Source: a bacterium (GTDB lineage Bacteria > Planctomycetota > UBA1135 > UBA2386). From it: a DNA stretch of 64,000 nt. A program made the position numbers and the translations under genes. The stretch covers positions 350,207 through 414,206 of the forward strand of contig JANSXC010000002.1 in NCBI GenBank assembly GCA_024743115.1, read 5' to 3'. Shown piece after piece: positions 50,826 through 60,034 of the stretch. Every line of letters begins with the position of its first letter. Position 1 is the first letter of the stretch. The notes beneath the pieces were generated by a model. The model did no database searches. It was not told the origin of the DNA and saw only the letters and a program-made list of their open reading frames with translations.

Positions 50826-52868
50826 GTGGCGCTGTCCGGCCAGCAGGTCCCGCTCGATCCCGCCGGTGCGATGAGCGCTGACGCTCTGCCCTGGCCGCGA
50901 TGGCGCCGGTGGCTGCCGTGGTTGGCGATCGGCTGGCTGGCGCTCGAGATCGGTTACGTGCTCGCGCTGCCGCTGGCGGTGCAGGTCCGACCGGTCCCCG
51001 ACGACAGCTTCTTCTACCTGCAGATCGCGCTGCGCTGGCACGAGACCGGACTGTTCTCGTTCGACGGCTTTGACGAGTCCTACGGCTTCCAGCCGTTGTG
51101 GCAGCTCGTGACGATCGGCGTGGCGGCGGTGTTCGACACCCGCCCGGGACTGCTCTCGGCGATGCAGGTGCTCTGCGCGTTGGTCCACGTCGCGACGGGC
51201 TGGCAGCTCCTGCGGCTGGGAGAACGCGCGTTCGGGCCGATCGCCGGGCTCGTCGCCGGGGCGTTCTGGACGCTGAATCCGGCCGTGATGATCTGGTGCC
51301 TCGGACTCAAGGAGAACGGGCTCTACGCGCTGCTGTTCGTCGTCGCGCTGCGGGAGACTTTGGCTTGCCTGCAGGTGGCGCCGTCGCGCGCGCGACTGCT
51401 GCGACTCGGTCTGTGGCTCGGACTCATGGTGTTCACGCGCGTGAACGCGCTGATGCCTGCGGGGTTGCTGCTGGCGCTGGTGACATTCGCAGCGCGTCAG
51501 GTCGGCTATCGCGAACGGTTGATGCGCGGCGCGATCGTTCTCGCGGTTGCGGTCGCGGTTGCGGCGCCGTGGTACGGCTTTGCCTGGTTCCGCTTCGGCA
51601 GCGCGATGCCGACGAGTGGGGCGTGGAAGCTGTTCCAGATGCGCGCGCACGTTGAGCACGGGTTGCAGCTGTCGTGGCTCGGGTTGGATCACGGTCTGCA
51701 CGCGCTGAAGGAGTGGCCGGGTTATCTCTGGTTCCTCGTCGGGCATGGTTACGGTCTCGTGCGGCCCGTGCTCGTCGCCGGGGCGGGCCTCGGCCTGCTC
51801 GCGGCTCTTGCCGCGCCACTGCGGCGAGCGCAGTCGGTGGTCACGGCGGATGGCAAGAGCCGATGGCCGGCGCGCCTTGTCGGGCTCACGCTCCTGATCG
51901 CGGCGCTCGGATCGTCGTTCGCCAACCAGCTCGTGCTGCCGAAGTTCCTCGGCTACTGCGATTGGTACGCCGTGCCGGAGTTCCTCGCGGTCGCCGTGTT
52001 GGCCGGCGTCGCTGCGGCCGCGCTCGCCGCCTGGTTGCGGTCGCTCTTCGGATGGCTCGTGCTCGTGGTCGCGGTCGCGGCGGTGGGCTGGTTCGTGCCG
52101 CCGAAGCTCGGGCTGCTCGCGCGCCACGAACACGACCTCTTCACGCGCCCGCCGAGGCACATCCAGCTGCTGGAGGTCGGCCTCTGGGCCCGGAACACCC
52201 TCGCCGACAGCGCGGTCGCGGGGATCTGGGATCCGGGCATCGTGGCCTACTTCGCGGGCAAGCGCTTCGTGAGCCTGGATCCGCTCATGAACTCGCTCGC
52301 CTACCAGCAGGGGTTGCAGAAGGACCCGATCGGCACGACCTACGCACTGCTGAAGGATCGCGGCATTGCCTACATGTTCGGCGTCGCGGAGAAGGTCGAT
52401 GGCCTCTACCGCTACGCCAACCTGCTGCCCGACTCCTTCGATGTGCTCTGGGTGCCCTATCCCGACACTCCGACCGGATTCTCGGAGGTGCAGGCCATGC
52501 ACTACGTGGTCGTGCAGCCCCGCGATGGGTTCGGCCCGCCGTCGCTCAGGCCGTCGGACTTCCCGTGCGGGGTGATCTACCCCAACGATTCGGCACGGCG
52601 GCGGGTGATCACGACCGATCGCGACCGGCTGGTCGCGGGCGTCCCTGCCGCGGATGCGCTGCGGCTTTGGTTCGAGGTGCCGGCGGGCGGTTCGCCGCTC
52701 GAGTTGCTGGCCGGGGACCGGATCGTCGCGACGTTCGGCCCCGGCGAGGCCGGCTTCCGCGCGATCGACACGCGCGGCGAACGCGGCGCTCGGCTGACGC
52801 TGCGGTGGCCGGACGGCGATCCGGCAACGATCGTGTCGCAGGCGCACGTGGCCGACCTCGAGTGGTGA
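50826..52868 (+). CDS. Polytopic membrane protein, GT-C glycosyltransferase-like
   Basis: A 680-residue protein. About ten membrane helices fill residues 30-430. The first extracytoplasmic loop carries an acidic pair (VRPVPDDSFFYLQIA), as in GT39/GT-C enzymes that use lipid-linked sugars. The C-terminal 240 residues form a soluble extracytoplasmic region (ARNTLADSAVAGIWDPGIVA and a beta-rich end). The GTG at 50826 gives the longest version; the in-frame ATG at 50871 (MSADALPWP) fits the first helix better. It lies behind the polyprenyl synthase, which could supply lipid carrier precursors, though that pairing is contextual only. The sugar and acceptor are unknown. Confidence 0.78.
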   Translation: MALSGQQVPLDPAGAMSADALPWPRWRRWLPWLAIGWLALEIGYVLALPLAVQVRPVPDDSFFYLQIALRWHETGLFSFDGFDESYGFQPLWQLVTIGVAAVFDTRPGLLSAMQVLCALVHVATGWQLLRLGERAFGPIAGLVAGAFWTLNPAVMIWCLGLKENGLYALLFVVALRETLACLQVAPSRARLLRLGLWLGLMVFTRVNALMPAGLLLALVTFAARQVGYRERLMRGAIVLAVAVAVAAPWYGFAWFRFGSAMPTSGAWKLFQMRAHVEHGLQLSWLGLDHGLHALKEWPGYLWFLVGHGYGLVRPVLVAGAGLGLLAALAAPLRRAQSVVTADGKSRWPARLVGLTLLIAALGSSFANQLVLPKFLGYCDWYAVPEFLAVAVLAGVAAAALAAWLRSLFGWLVLVVAVAAVGWFVPPKLGLLARHEHDLFTRPPRHIQLLEVGLWARNTLADSAVAGIWDPGIVAYFAGKRFVSLDPLMNSLAYQQGLQKDPIGTTYALLKDRGIAYMFGVAEKVDGLYRYANLLPDSFDVLWVPYPDTPTGFSEVQAMHYVVVQPRDGFGPPSLRPSDFPCGVIYPNDSARRRVITTDRDRLVAGVPAADALRLWFEVPAGGSPLELLAGDRIVATFGPGEAGFRAIDTRGERGARLTLRWPDGDPATIVSQAHVADLEW

Positions 52869-52969
52869 CGCCCGGGCCGGTGGGTGAGGACTCCCGGCGG
52901 GCGTTGCAATTCGGGCACGGTCGCGGAGTTTCCGCCCTACAGGTACGACTTCGGAGTCCCCGCCGAGCC

Positions 52970-52975
52970 TATACT
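52970..52975 (+). promoter_or_regulatory. Possible -10 box with near-leaderless start
   Basis: TATACT, close to consensus, lies ten bases before the ATG of the following lipoprotein gene. The -35 region is poor. A transcript from here would begin a few bases before the start codon. Confidence 0.35.
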
Positions 52976-52985
52976 GCCACCGCCC

Positions 52986-54197
52986 ATGCGTTCGCGCTTG
53001 ACCCCTTCGTTTGCCGTGCACCGTTCCACGCGGTCGCGGTATTCCTTGCGCGCCCCTGCCGGATCCAGCGGTCCGGCGATGGTGGCCTTGATCTCGTGCC
53101 TGGCGCTCGCCAGCGCCTGCGGCTCACCACCCGCGGAATTCGGCGTCGAGCGGCGAGTGGCGGCGGAGCAGCGTCCGACCGTCTGGGATGCCCCGTCGCG
53201 CTATCGACTGCTGTTCGAGGAAGAACCCAAAGTCTGGGTCGGGGATGCGCCTGCCGGCTGGGAAGTGCAGCCGCCGCAGCCGACCAACTTCAAGGACCTG
53301 ATCTGGCGGATCCCCGGGGACCCCGGCGCGGATTGCTGGCTGACGGGCGGCGTCCGCGGTGGGCTCGCGGGCAACATGGCGCGGTGGTACCGGCAGTTCG
53401 AGCAGCCCGTCGGCCGCGTGGACGAGCTGCCCGAGGTGCCGTTCTGTGGCGAACGCGGTCGGTTGCTCGAACTCACGGGCAGCTACAACAAGGAGCCGGG
53501 CAAGGCGATGCTGCTGGCGTTCCGGTCGCGCGGGCAATTCGTGACGACGCTCAAGCTCGTCGGGCCGGAGGCGGTGGTGAAGGCCAACCGTGAGAAGTTC
53601 CTCGCGCTCGCGAGCTCGCTGCGGCAGGAGGCGGCGCCGCCGACGGCGGGCAGCGGTGGTTCCCGCAGTGGCGCGGCCGGCAACGGCGGCCAGAAAGGGA
53701 GTGGCCCCGCGGGCGGCAATCCCCATCAGCAGAATCCACACGGCGCCGGCGGTCATGGTGAAGCGGTCGCGGAGCTCTACGACGCCGACGTTCCCGAGGC
53801 GTGGCAGCGCCGCGCGGACTCGGCCAAGCCGATGCATCACACGTTCGGCAAGGACGGCGCCGGCGAGGTCTACGTCTCGCAACTGTCCGGCAAGATCCGT
53901 CCGATGCTCGGCATCTGGCGCGCCGAGCTCGGCATCGAAGGCGCGATGGCGGACGCCGAGTTCGAAGCCTTACCGACTTGTGAGATGCTCGGTGAGGGGG
54001 CCCTCTGGCTCGACCTCACTGGCGACTACCGCAACATGATGACGGGCAAGAAGCTGATCGGCGCGCGTTCGCTCATCGCGGTGCGCGACGACGGCGGCAC
54101 GATCACGTTCGCGAAGATGATCGGCCCCGCGACCGACGTCATGGCCGAGGTCGAGGCGTTCAAGGCGTTCTGCAAGTCGCTGAGGAAGGTGCAGTGA
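52986..54197 (+). CDS. Lipoprotein with two related domains, upstream of resB-ccsA
   Basis: A 403-residue protein with a long basic n-region and a hydrophobic stretch ending in the lipobox LASAC near residue 45. The mature part has two similar units of about 130 residues (near 70-200 and 270-400), each with a GG or GK-x...RW/IWR-x-Q/E-L segment, a LEL-TG-Y or LDL-TGDY strand, and a closing strand before VGPEAVV or IGPATDV and a helix ending LASSLR or CKSLRK. A glycine/asparagine-rich linker separates them. The start is the ATG at 52986, which supplies arginines for the signal; ATG 53079 is possible. The stop overlaps the resB GTG by four bases, so a role in cytochrome c assembly or redox at the membrane is plausible. 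No known family. Confidence 0.8.
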   Translation: MRSRLTPSFAVHRSTRSRYSLRAPAGSSGPAMVALISCLALASACGSPPAEFGVERRVAAEQRPTVWDAPSRYRLLFEEEPKVWVGDAPAGWEVQPPQPTNFKDLIWRIPGDPGADCWLTGGVRGGLAGNMARWYRQFEQPVGRVDELPEVPFCGERGRLLELTGSYNKEPGKAMLLAFRSRGQFVTTLKLVGPEAVVKANREKFLALASSLRQEAAPPTAGSGGSRSGAAGNGGQKGSGPAGGNPHQQNPHGAGGHGEAVAELYDADVPEAWQRRADSAKPMHHTFGKDGAGEVYVSQLSGKIRPMLGIWRAELGIEGAMADAEFEALPTCEMLGEGALWLDLTGDYRNMMTGKKLIGARSLIAVRDDGGTITFAKMIGPATDVMAEVEAFKAFCKSLRKVQ

Positions 54198-55438
54198 GCG
54201 GGCCCCTCAAGGCGGTAGTTGGCTTGCTGTCGTCGCTGAAGCTCGCGGTCGTGCTCGTGCTGCTGCTCGGTGTGCTGACCTGGCTCGGCACGCTCGCGCA
54301 GGTGGAGAACGGGCTCTACGAGGCGCAGAAGCTCTACTTCGAATCGTGGTTCGTGATCGCGGAGCTGCCGCTGTCATGGTGGGGTGACTACCTCGGCACG
54401 CTGCGCATTCCGCTGCCGGGCGCCTACCCGGTGATGATCCTGCTCTTCGTCAACCTGATCGTCGGCGGCATGGTTCGCCTGAAGGTCAAGCTGCGGAACA
54501 TCGGCGTCCTCATCACGCACGTCGGCATCGGGTTGTTGCTTATTGCGGGCTTCGTCAAGCTGCACTACTCCGTTGCGGGTTACGTCGCGCTCTACGAGGA
54601 CATCCCGGCGAACGTCGGCTCCGACAAGGTGGTGCGGACCTCGGAGTTCGTGAGCTTCCACGACTACGAACTCGCGCTGTTGAAAGACGAGGGTTCGACG
54701 ATCGTCGAGCGCACGATCCCCGAAGCCGCGCTCGTCGCGGCACGCGAGGACACCGTCAAGATCACCGACCCCGATCTGCCGTTCCAGATCGAGGTGCATC
54801 ACTGGTTCGACAACTGCAAGGCGGTCGCGCGCGGCAGCCGGCCGGCGCCGACGCCGGTTGTCGACGGCGTGTTCCTGCTGCCCAAGAAGCGGCACGAGAA
54901 GCGCGAGGCCAACATCGCGGGCTGTTACGTGATCGTCACTGCGGCCGAGGGCGCGCGGCACGAGGGCATCGTCGTCGGCAACGAGCTGCGGCCGTTCACG
55001 CGCTACCGCTATCCGTTCGTGTTCGAGGTCGGCGGCGTGCGTTACGCGCTCGACCTGCGGCGGGTGATTCGCGAGCTGCCGTTCGAGGTCGAACTCAACG
55101 AGTTCAAGAAGACCGATCACCCAGGCACGCTGACGCCGGCGGACTTCCGCAGCTTCGTGACCGTGCGCGAGGGCGAGGTCGAGCAGCCGGTGCAGATCTA
55201 CATGAATACGCCGCTGCGCCGCGACGGGTTCGTGCTCTACCAGACCAACTGGGGGCCCCAGTTGCCCGGTGGCAGACCCGGTCCGGGGCCGCTCTATTCG
55301 GTGTTCGAGGCGTCCGAGAACCCGAGTGACAAGTGGCCCGAATGGGCGTGCTGGATCATCGCCGCCGGCATTCTCGCGCATCTCGTGATCAAGCTCTCGA
55401 TGTTCCTGGCCTCGATGTCGAAGAAGGGAATGCTGTAA
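54194..55438 (+). CDS. resB: ResB-family cytochrome c biogenesis protein
   Basis: A 414-residue membrane protein. N-terminal helices (LAVVLVLLLGVLTWLGTLA and VMILLFVNLIVGGMV, then IGVLITHVGIGLLLIAGFV) are followed by an extracytoplasmic beta-rich domain of about 230 residues with TRYRYPFVFEVGG and NTPLRRDGFVLYQTNW, and a final helix. VLYQTNWGPQ is the FxxYQSxW-type motif of ResB/Ccs1. With CcsA it makes the system II haem lyase that attaches haem to exported apocytochromes c. It starts with a GTG in the overlap with the lipoprotein stop and ends in a TAATG overlap with ccsA. Confidence 0.92.
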   Translation: MSGPLKAVVGLLSSLKLAVVLVLLLGVLTWLGTLAQVENGLYEAQKLYFESWFVIAELPLSWWGDYLGTLRIPLPGAYPVMILLFVNLIVGGMVRLKVKLRNIGVLITHVGIGLLLIAGFVKLHYSVAGYVALYEDIPANVGSDKVVRTSEFVSFHDYELALLKDEGSTIVERTIPEAALVAAREDTVKITDPDLPFQIEVHHWFDNCKAVARGSRPAPTPVVDGVFLLPKKRHEKREANIAGCYVIVTAAEGARHEGIVVGNELRPFTRYRYPFVFEVGGVRYALDLRRVIRELPFEVELNEFKKTDHPGTLTPADFRSFVTVREGEVEQPVQIYMNTPLRRDGFVLYQTNWGPQLPGGRPGPGPLYSVFEASENPSDKWPEWACWIIAAGILAHLVIKLSMFLASMSKKGML

Positions 55439-57459
55439 TGCGAATCCTCACTGACCATCGTTTGCTCCACATGCTCGTCTGGGGCGTGCTCCTCGTGGCC
55501 GTCGGCAGCCTCACGAGTGGGTGCACCGCGCGTAAGCCGCAGGCGTTCGAGGGTGAGCTCGAGCGTTCCGAGCCGTGGAGCCCGGAGCTCGTCGCGGAAG
55601 CGTCGGGGCTGCCCGTGCAGGACAACGGTCGCGTCAAGCCGCTGTCGACGTTCGCGGCGTTCCTGCTCTACCGCGTGCACGGCCGCCGCGACATGAAGTT
55701 CGCGATCGGCGAGAAGGCCTACAAGCTCTCGCCGACCGAGTGGATCCTCGACGTCTGGTGCCATCCGGATCAGGCCGCGGACTACCCGCTCTTCCGGATC
55801 GAGAACGTCGGTGCGCTGGACGCGCTCGGCATCGAGAACGCTGGGCAGTCGCAGAACTTCGTCTACGTCTCCTACCGCGACCTGCTCCAGAAGGGGCAGC
55901 GCCTCGGCGAGCTCGCCGATCAGTACATGGAGATCGAGACCGCGCGCCGCAACGCGGTGCAGGAGCACATCGTCCAGCTCTGGAACCAGCTGAACATCTA
56001 CCATCAGGTGCATCAGCAGCTTGCGGCGATGCACCACGACTTCGTCGTCGAGGGCGAAGAGCTCGAGCAGGCGCTGGGTGACAAGAAGGTCCGGCTCGGG
56101 CGGTTCGTCGAGAACGCCGAGCCGTTCCGCAATCTCGTCCGTAGCGTCGGCAAGAACACCGGCGACAAGCGGCTCGGCAACGCGATTGCGTTGCTCACGA
56201 CGCTCGATCAGATGCAGCAGTCGGCCGGCGGCGTCGGGCTGTTCCCGCCGGCTGACGCAGACGACAAGACCTGGATGAGCGTCGGCGGCCCGGTGGATCA
56301 GGCCCTGCGCGGCAAGATCACGTCCGCGACGCGTAGTGCGTTCCTCGCTCTACAGCGCGTTTTGGTCACGGCGGATGACGCGGCCCGTCTCGCGAGTCTG
56401 AGGGAGTACCGCACGCAGGTTTCTGCGATTGCGGAGACGCGCGGGGAGACCTCGAAGATCGAGATCGAGGAGAACTACTACCTCAGCGCCTGGCACTACC
56501 GCGCGATGATGTTCTTCATCGTCGGGTTCCTGTTGGCCGCGATCTGCTGGCTCGTGCCGAAGAGCCGGATCATGTGGACGAGTGCGTTCGCCGTGACCGC
56601 GATTGGCCTGGTGCTGCTCTCTTACGACATCTACTTGCGGTGCGTCATCACCGAGCGCCCGCCGATCAAGAACCTCTACGACACCTTCCTGTTCATCGCC
56701 GCATCGACGGTGCTGGTCTGCCTCGCGGTCGAGCTGATCTGGCGCTACCGCATCGCGCTCGCCCTCGCGCCACTGGGTGGCGGGCTGCTCGTGATGCTCG
56801 GTCGCGCATTCGAGCAGATGGATGGCAAGGACACGTTGGATCCGCTCGTGGCGGTGCTCGACAGCAACTATTGGCTGGCGACGCACGTGACGATGATCAA
56901 CTTCGGCTACGGCGCCGCATTCGTCGCGGGCGGTCTGCTGGCCAAGGCCTATCTCGTGCTGCGCGTTGCCCGCGTCGTTCAGCCGAAGGACCAGGCCAGC
57001 AGGCTCCTCGCGCGGTTCATCTATGGCGTGACGTGCTTCAGCCTGTTGTTCACCGTGGTCGGCACGATCTACGGTGGCGTCTGGGCCAATGATTCGTGGG
57101 GGCGCTTCTGGGGCTGGGACCCGAAAGAGAATGGCGCGCTGATGATCTGCCTGTCGCAGATCGCGATGCTGCATGCGCGCTTCACGGGCATGATCCGCGA
57201 TTTCGGCATCGCGATCTGGGCGCTCGTGACGTGGGGCATCGTCGTGTTCTCTTGGATGCACACGAACCTGCTCGGTGTCGGGCTGCACAACTACGGATTC
57301 AGCTCGGAGCTGCGCGACGCGGTGTGGACCAACTACTGCATCATCGGCGGGCTCGTCATGATCGCCGCGGTCGACTGGCTGATTCGGCGGGACTGGTCGT
57401 CGGCCACGCAGCGCTCCGAGGCGGAGCCGCCGCCGCTGCCGAGCGAGTCGGCCGAGTAG
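55438..57459 (+). CDS. ccsA: CcsA-type cytochrome c assembly protein with long N-terminal domain
   Basis: A 673-residue protein. The first residues look like a lipoprotein signal (VLLVAVGSLTSGC). Residues about 30-350 are an extracytoplasmic, helix-rich domain with PVQDNGRVKPLSTFA. Residues about 355-655 are the CcsA core with eight or so helices and the WWD haem-handling motif WGRFWGWDPKENGAL (near residue 554), flanked by conserved histidines (ATHVTM and SWMHTNLLG). CcsA transports and presents haem for ligation. Typical CcsA proteins are about 300-400 residues; the large N-terminal part here is an addition seen in some phyla. If the lipobox is used, the N-terminus would be both lipidated and followed by membrane helices, an uncommon topology. 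Confidence 0.9.
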   Translation: MRILTDHRLLHMLVWGVLLVAVGSLTSGCTARKPQAFEGELERSEPWSPELVAEASGLPVQDNGRVKPLSTFAAFLLYRVHGRRDMKFAIGEKAYKLSPTEWILDVWCHPDQAADYPLFRIENVGALDALGIENAGQSQNFVYVSYRDLLQKGQRLGELADQYMEIETARRNAVQEHIVQLWNQLNIYHQVHQQLAAMHHDFVVEGEELEQALGDKKVRLGRFVENAEPFRNLVRSVGKNTGDKRLGNAIALLTTLDQMQQSAGGVGLFPPADADDKTWMSVGGPVDQALRGKITSATRSAFLALQRVLVTADDAARLASLREYRTQVSAIAETRGETSKIEIEENYYLSAWHYRAMMFFIVGFLLAAICWLVPKSRIMWTSAFAVTAIGLVLLSYDIYLRCVITERPPIKNLYDTFLFIAASTVLVCLAVELIWRYRIALALAPLGGGLLVMLGRAFEQMDGKDTLDPLVAVLDSNYWLATHVTMINFGYGAAFVAGGLLAKAYLVLRVARVVQPKDQASRLLARFIYGVTCFSLLFTVVGTIYGGVWANDSWGRFWGWDPKENGALMICLSQIAMLHARFTGMIRDFGIAIWALVTWGIVVFSWMHTNLLGVGLHNYGFSSELRDAVWTNYCIIGGLVMIAAVDWLIRRDWSSATQRSEAEPPPLPSESAE

Positions 57460-57491
57460 TCGGGGGGCGAGGTTGCGGGCTGGCCGCCGGT

Positions 57492-57524
57492 GTCGGTTGG
57501 CCGGTTTGATCGACCGGCTCCGAC
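57492..57524. terminator. Hairpin between convergent ccsA and sulfatase genes
   Basis: GTCGG pairs with CCGAC and, inside a small TTG/T interior loop, GCCGG pairs with CCGGC around a nine-base loop. Position between two converging stops supports a shared terminator. No U-tract. Confidence 0.4.
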
Positions 57525-57537
57525 CAGTCGGTGCCGG

Positions 57538-59058
57538 TTACGGCAACGCGAGCGGTGTGCCGTCCGGACTGGTCGGCACCTGCGCCCCACACTCGAGCAA
57601 CTGTGCGCGCAAGAGTGCCCGCAGACGCTGTGCGATCTCGGGCTGCTCGCGCGCGAGATCGGTGGCCTCGCCGAGGTCCGCCTCGAGGTCGTAGAGTTCG
57701 GCGCGACCGCTGGCGTAGAACCACAGCAGCTTGAACCGCCCGAAGCGCACGCCGCTGTAGGGCTCGGCCCCCGGCGCCACCGCACCCCAGTAGTGCGGGT
57801 GGTGCCAGAAGATCGGATGCTGCGGCTGCTCGCCGCCGAGCAGCGTGCGGGCGAAGCTCACGCCGTCGGGGCAGGCGGGATCGGCGCCCGCGAGCTGGCA
57901 GAGCGTCGGCAGCACGTCGTCGACGAGCACGGGCAGGTCGCGCGTCGTGTCGGCGGCGACGAGGCCCGGCCACCGGACCGCCAGCGGCACGCGCACGCCG
58001 CCTTCGTAGGCCGTGCCCTTGCCGCTCTTGAGCGGAGTGTTGTGCGTGTGTGGCTCGCCCGCGCGCGCGTGCGCGCTGAGGCCGCCGTTGTCGCTCAAGA
58101 ACATCACGATCGTGTCGTCCGCGAGCCCGCGGTTATCGAGCCAGTCGAGCACGCGACCGAGCGAATGATCGACGCCCTCGATGAGTGCCGCGTAGCGCGC
58201 TTCGGATTCCGGCAGCCCGCGATCGCGGTACTTCTGCACGAAGCGATCGTCCGCGTCGAGCGGCGTGTGGACCGCGTAGTGCGTCAGGTAGAGGAAGAAC
58301 GGTTGTCCCGCCGTCACGGCCTGCTCGGCCGCGGCGATCGACTCGGTGGTGAGGACGTCGGTCAGGAACAGGTCTTCACCGTGGTAGCGCTCCAGCCCCT
58401 TCACCTGCCAGATCTCGTTGCCGGGCCGGCGCAGGAAGTTCTTCTCGGCAAGGTAGCTCGACGGCGCGCCGTTGGCCCAGCCGGCGATGTTGACGTCGAA
58501 CCCGAGGTTGCGTGGATCGCAGCCGGGTGTGCCGATCGCCCCGAGGTGGGCCTTGCCGGCCAGGATCGTGCGATAGCCGACGTCGCGTAGTTTGCCGGGC
58601 AGCGTCGGTGCGACGGCTGCGGCCGGCGTCGCGTGCGCGTTGCTGAGCCCGTTGACGTTCCAGGCCGGCGGCCGCAGGTGGTTCACGCGGCGGTCGGTGA
58701 GTTGGTTCTTCTTCAGTGTCCAGTGCGTGACCCGATGCCGCGCCGCACTCATTCCCGTCATCAGGCTCACACGGGTCGGCGAGCAGACGCAGTGGGCGTA
58801 GGCGTTGTCGAACTTGGTGCCTTCGCGGCACAGACGTTCGACGTTGGGGGTCTCGTAGCGTTCGTTCCACTCGGTGCGCGCCGGGCCGAACGGTTCACTG
58901 AGGTCCTGCCAGCCGAGGTCGTCGACCAGGAACAGGACGATGTTCGGGCGCTTGCTCTGGCTCTGGCTCGGGAACGTGGCGCACCCGGCGAGGAGCAGGG
59001 TCGCACCCGTGGCGAAGGCCAGTGCTGTGGTGGATCGACGGCGGCGCCGGCGAATCAC
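57538..59058 (-). CDS. Sulfatase (arylsulfatase family), lipoprotein
   Basis: A 506-residue alkaline-phosphatase-fold sulfatase. An arginine-rich start and hydrophobic run end in the lipobox LLAGC (C28). Metal-site aspartates lie in VLFLVDDLGW (D48, D49). The activation motif is C94-S-P-T-R98 in HCVCSPTRVSLMTG, the C-x-P-x-R form needed for formylglycine conversion. Further family motifs are GYRTILAGKAHLG, FFLYLTHYAVHTPL and FLSDNGG. It should desulfate an organic sulfate ester at the outer face of the membrane; the substrate is unknown. The start is a GTG overlapping the folD stop (GTGA), an odd partner. The maturase that makes formylglycine is not encoded in the window. Confidence 0.93.
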   Translation of the reverse strand: MIRRRRRRSTTALAFATGATLLLAGCATFPSQSQSKRPNIVLFLVDDLGWQDLSEPFGPARTEWNERYETPNVERLCREGTKFDNAYAHCVCSPTRVSLMTGMSAARHRVTHWTLKKNQLTDRRVNHLRPPAWNVNGLSNAHATPAAAVAPTLPGKLRDVGYRTILAGKAHLGAIGTPGCDPRNLGFDVNIAGWANGAPSSYLAEKNFLRRPGNEIWQVKGLERYHGEDLFLTDVLTTESIAAAEQAVTAGQPFFLYLTHYAVHTPLDADDRFVQKYRDRGLPESEARYAALIEGVDHSLGRVLDWLDNRGLADDTIVMFLSDNGGLSAHARAGEPHTHNTPLKSGKGTAYEGGVRVPLAVRWPGLVAADTTRDLPVLVDDVLPTLCQLAGADPACPDGVSFARTLLGGEQPQHPIFWHHPHYWGAVAPGAEPYSGVRFGRFKLLWFYASGRAELYDLEADLGEATDLAREQPEIAQRLRALLRAQLLECGAQVPTSPDGTPLALP

Positions 59059-59897
59059 ACCGACGCTCCCGCGGCCCGCAGCGTGTTGCGCATGAGCATC
59101 GCCACGGTGACCGGGCCCACGCCGCCGGGCACGGGCGTCAGATGGCCCGCGACCGCGCTGACCGAGTCGAAGTCGACGTCGCCGACGATCTTGCCGTCGG
59201 CACCCTGGTTGATGCCGACGTCGATCACGATCGCGCCCTCCTTGAGCATGTCGCCGTGCACGAGCCCGGCCTTGCCGACCGCGACGACGACGATGTCGGC
59301 GCGGCGCGTGTGGTCCGCGAGATTGCGTGTGCCGACGTGGCAGACGGTGACCGTCGACAGGTGGTGGAGCAGGAGCACGGCGATCGGCTTGCCGACGATC
59401 TCGCTGTGGCCGACGACGACGGTCTCGGCGCCGCGCAGGTCGACGCCGGTACTCAGGATCAGTTGCTGAGCTGCCGCGGCTGTGCACGGCGGCAGCGCGG
59501 GTTCGCGGTAGAGGATCGAGCCGAGGTTCTCGGGATGCATGCCCTCGACGTCTTTGCCGGGCGCGATCGCGGACTGCACGCTGCGCGGGTCGATGCCGGG
59601 CGGCAGCGGACGCTGCACGATCACGCCAGCGACCTCGGCGTGCGCGTTGCGCTCCTCGATCGCCGCCAGCAGTTCGGCCTCACCGGCGCTCACGGGCAGG
59701 TGGATGTGTTCCATCGCGATGCCGACGTCCTCGGCGGCCCGGAGCTGGTTCCTGACGTAGACCGCGGCGGCGGGATTCTGCCCGACCTCGATGGAGACCA
59801 GGCGAACGGGGGCGTCCCCGAGGCTTTGGCGGGCCTTCTTGAGGTCCTCCCGGATGGACTTGGCGAGGACACGGCCGTCGAGAAGTTGTGCAGTCAC
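59055..59897 (-). CDS. folD: Bifunctional methylene-THF dehydrogenase / methenyl-THF cyclohydrolase (FolD)
   Basis: A 280-residue cytosolic enzyme interconverting 5,10-methylene-THF and 10-formyl-THF. Visible are YVRNQLRAAEDVGI (with the region of the catalytic tyrosine and lysine), GVIVQRPLPPGI, the nucleotide-binding VVVGHSEIVGKPIAVLL and TPVPGGVGPVTVAMLM. The usual Arg in GRSxIVGKP is His here, which may alter NADP preference. It begins with a GTG and supplies formyl donors used in purine synthesis. It is the upstream partner of the sulfatase gene. Confidence 0.96.
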   Translation of the reverse strand: MTAQLLDGRVLAKSIREDLKKARQSLGDAPVRLVSIEVGQNPAAAVYVRNQLRAAEDVGIAMEHIHLPVSAGEAELLAAIEERNAHAEVAGVIVQRPLPPGIDPRSVQSAIAPGKDVEGMHPENLGSILYREPALPPCTAAAAQQLILSTGVDLRGAETVVVGHSEIVGKPIAVLLLHHLSTVTVCHVGTRNLADHTRRADIVVVAVGKAGLVHGDMLKEGAIVIDVGINQGADGKIVGDVDFDSVSAVAGHLTPVPGGVGPVTVAMLMRNTLRAAGASV

Positions 59898-60034
59898 GGG
59901 ATGGCTTTCGGATCGGTTGCTTTGGGCGAGCGGATGGCTTTTCTTGGAGGCCCCGACGGCCGAAAGATACCGAGGTGGACGGTCGCGCAGAAGCGTGCCG
60001 CCGCCGGAAGCCGACTGCGTTCCCCAGCGACGAC

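Noticed and set aside
50328..53021. Minus-strand frame of 897 codons opposite the prenyl synthase and membrane protein genes
   Set aside because: Low-complexity arginine/glutamine/histidine sequence without domains; antisense artefact.
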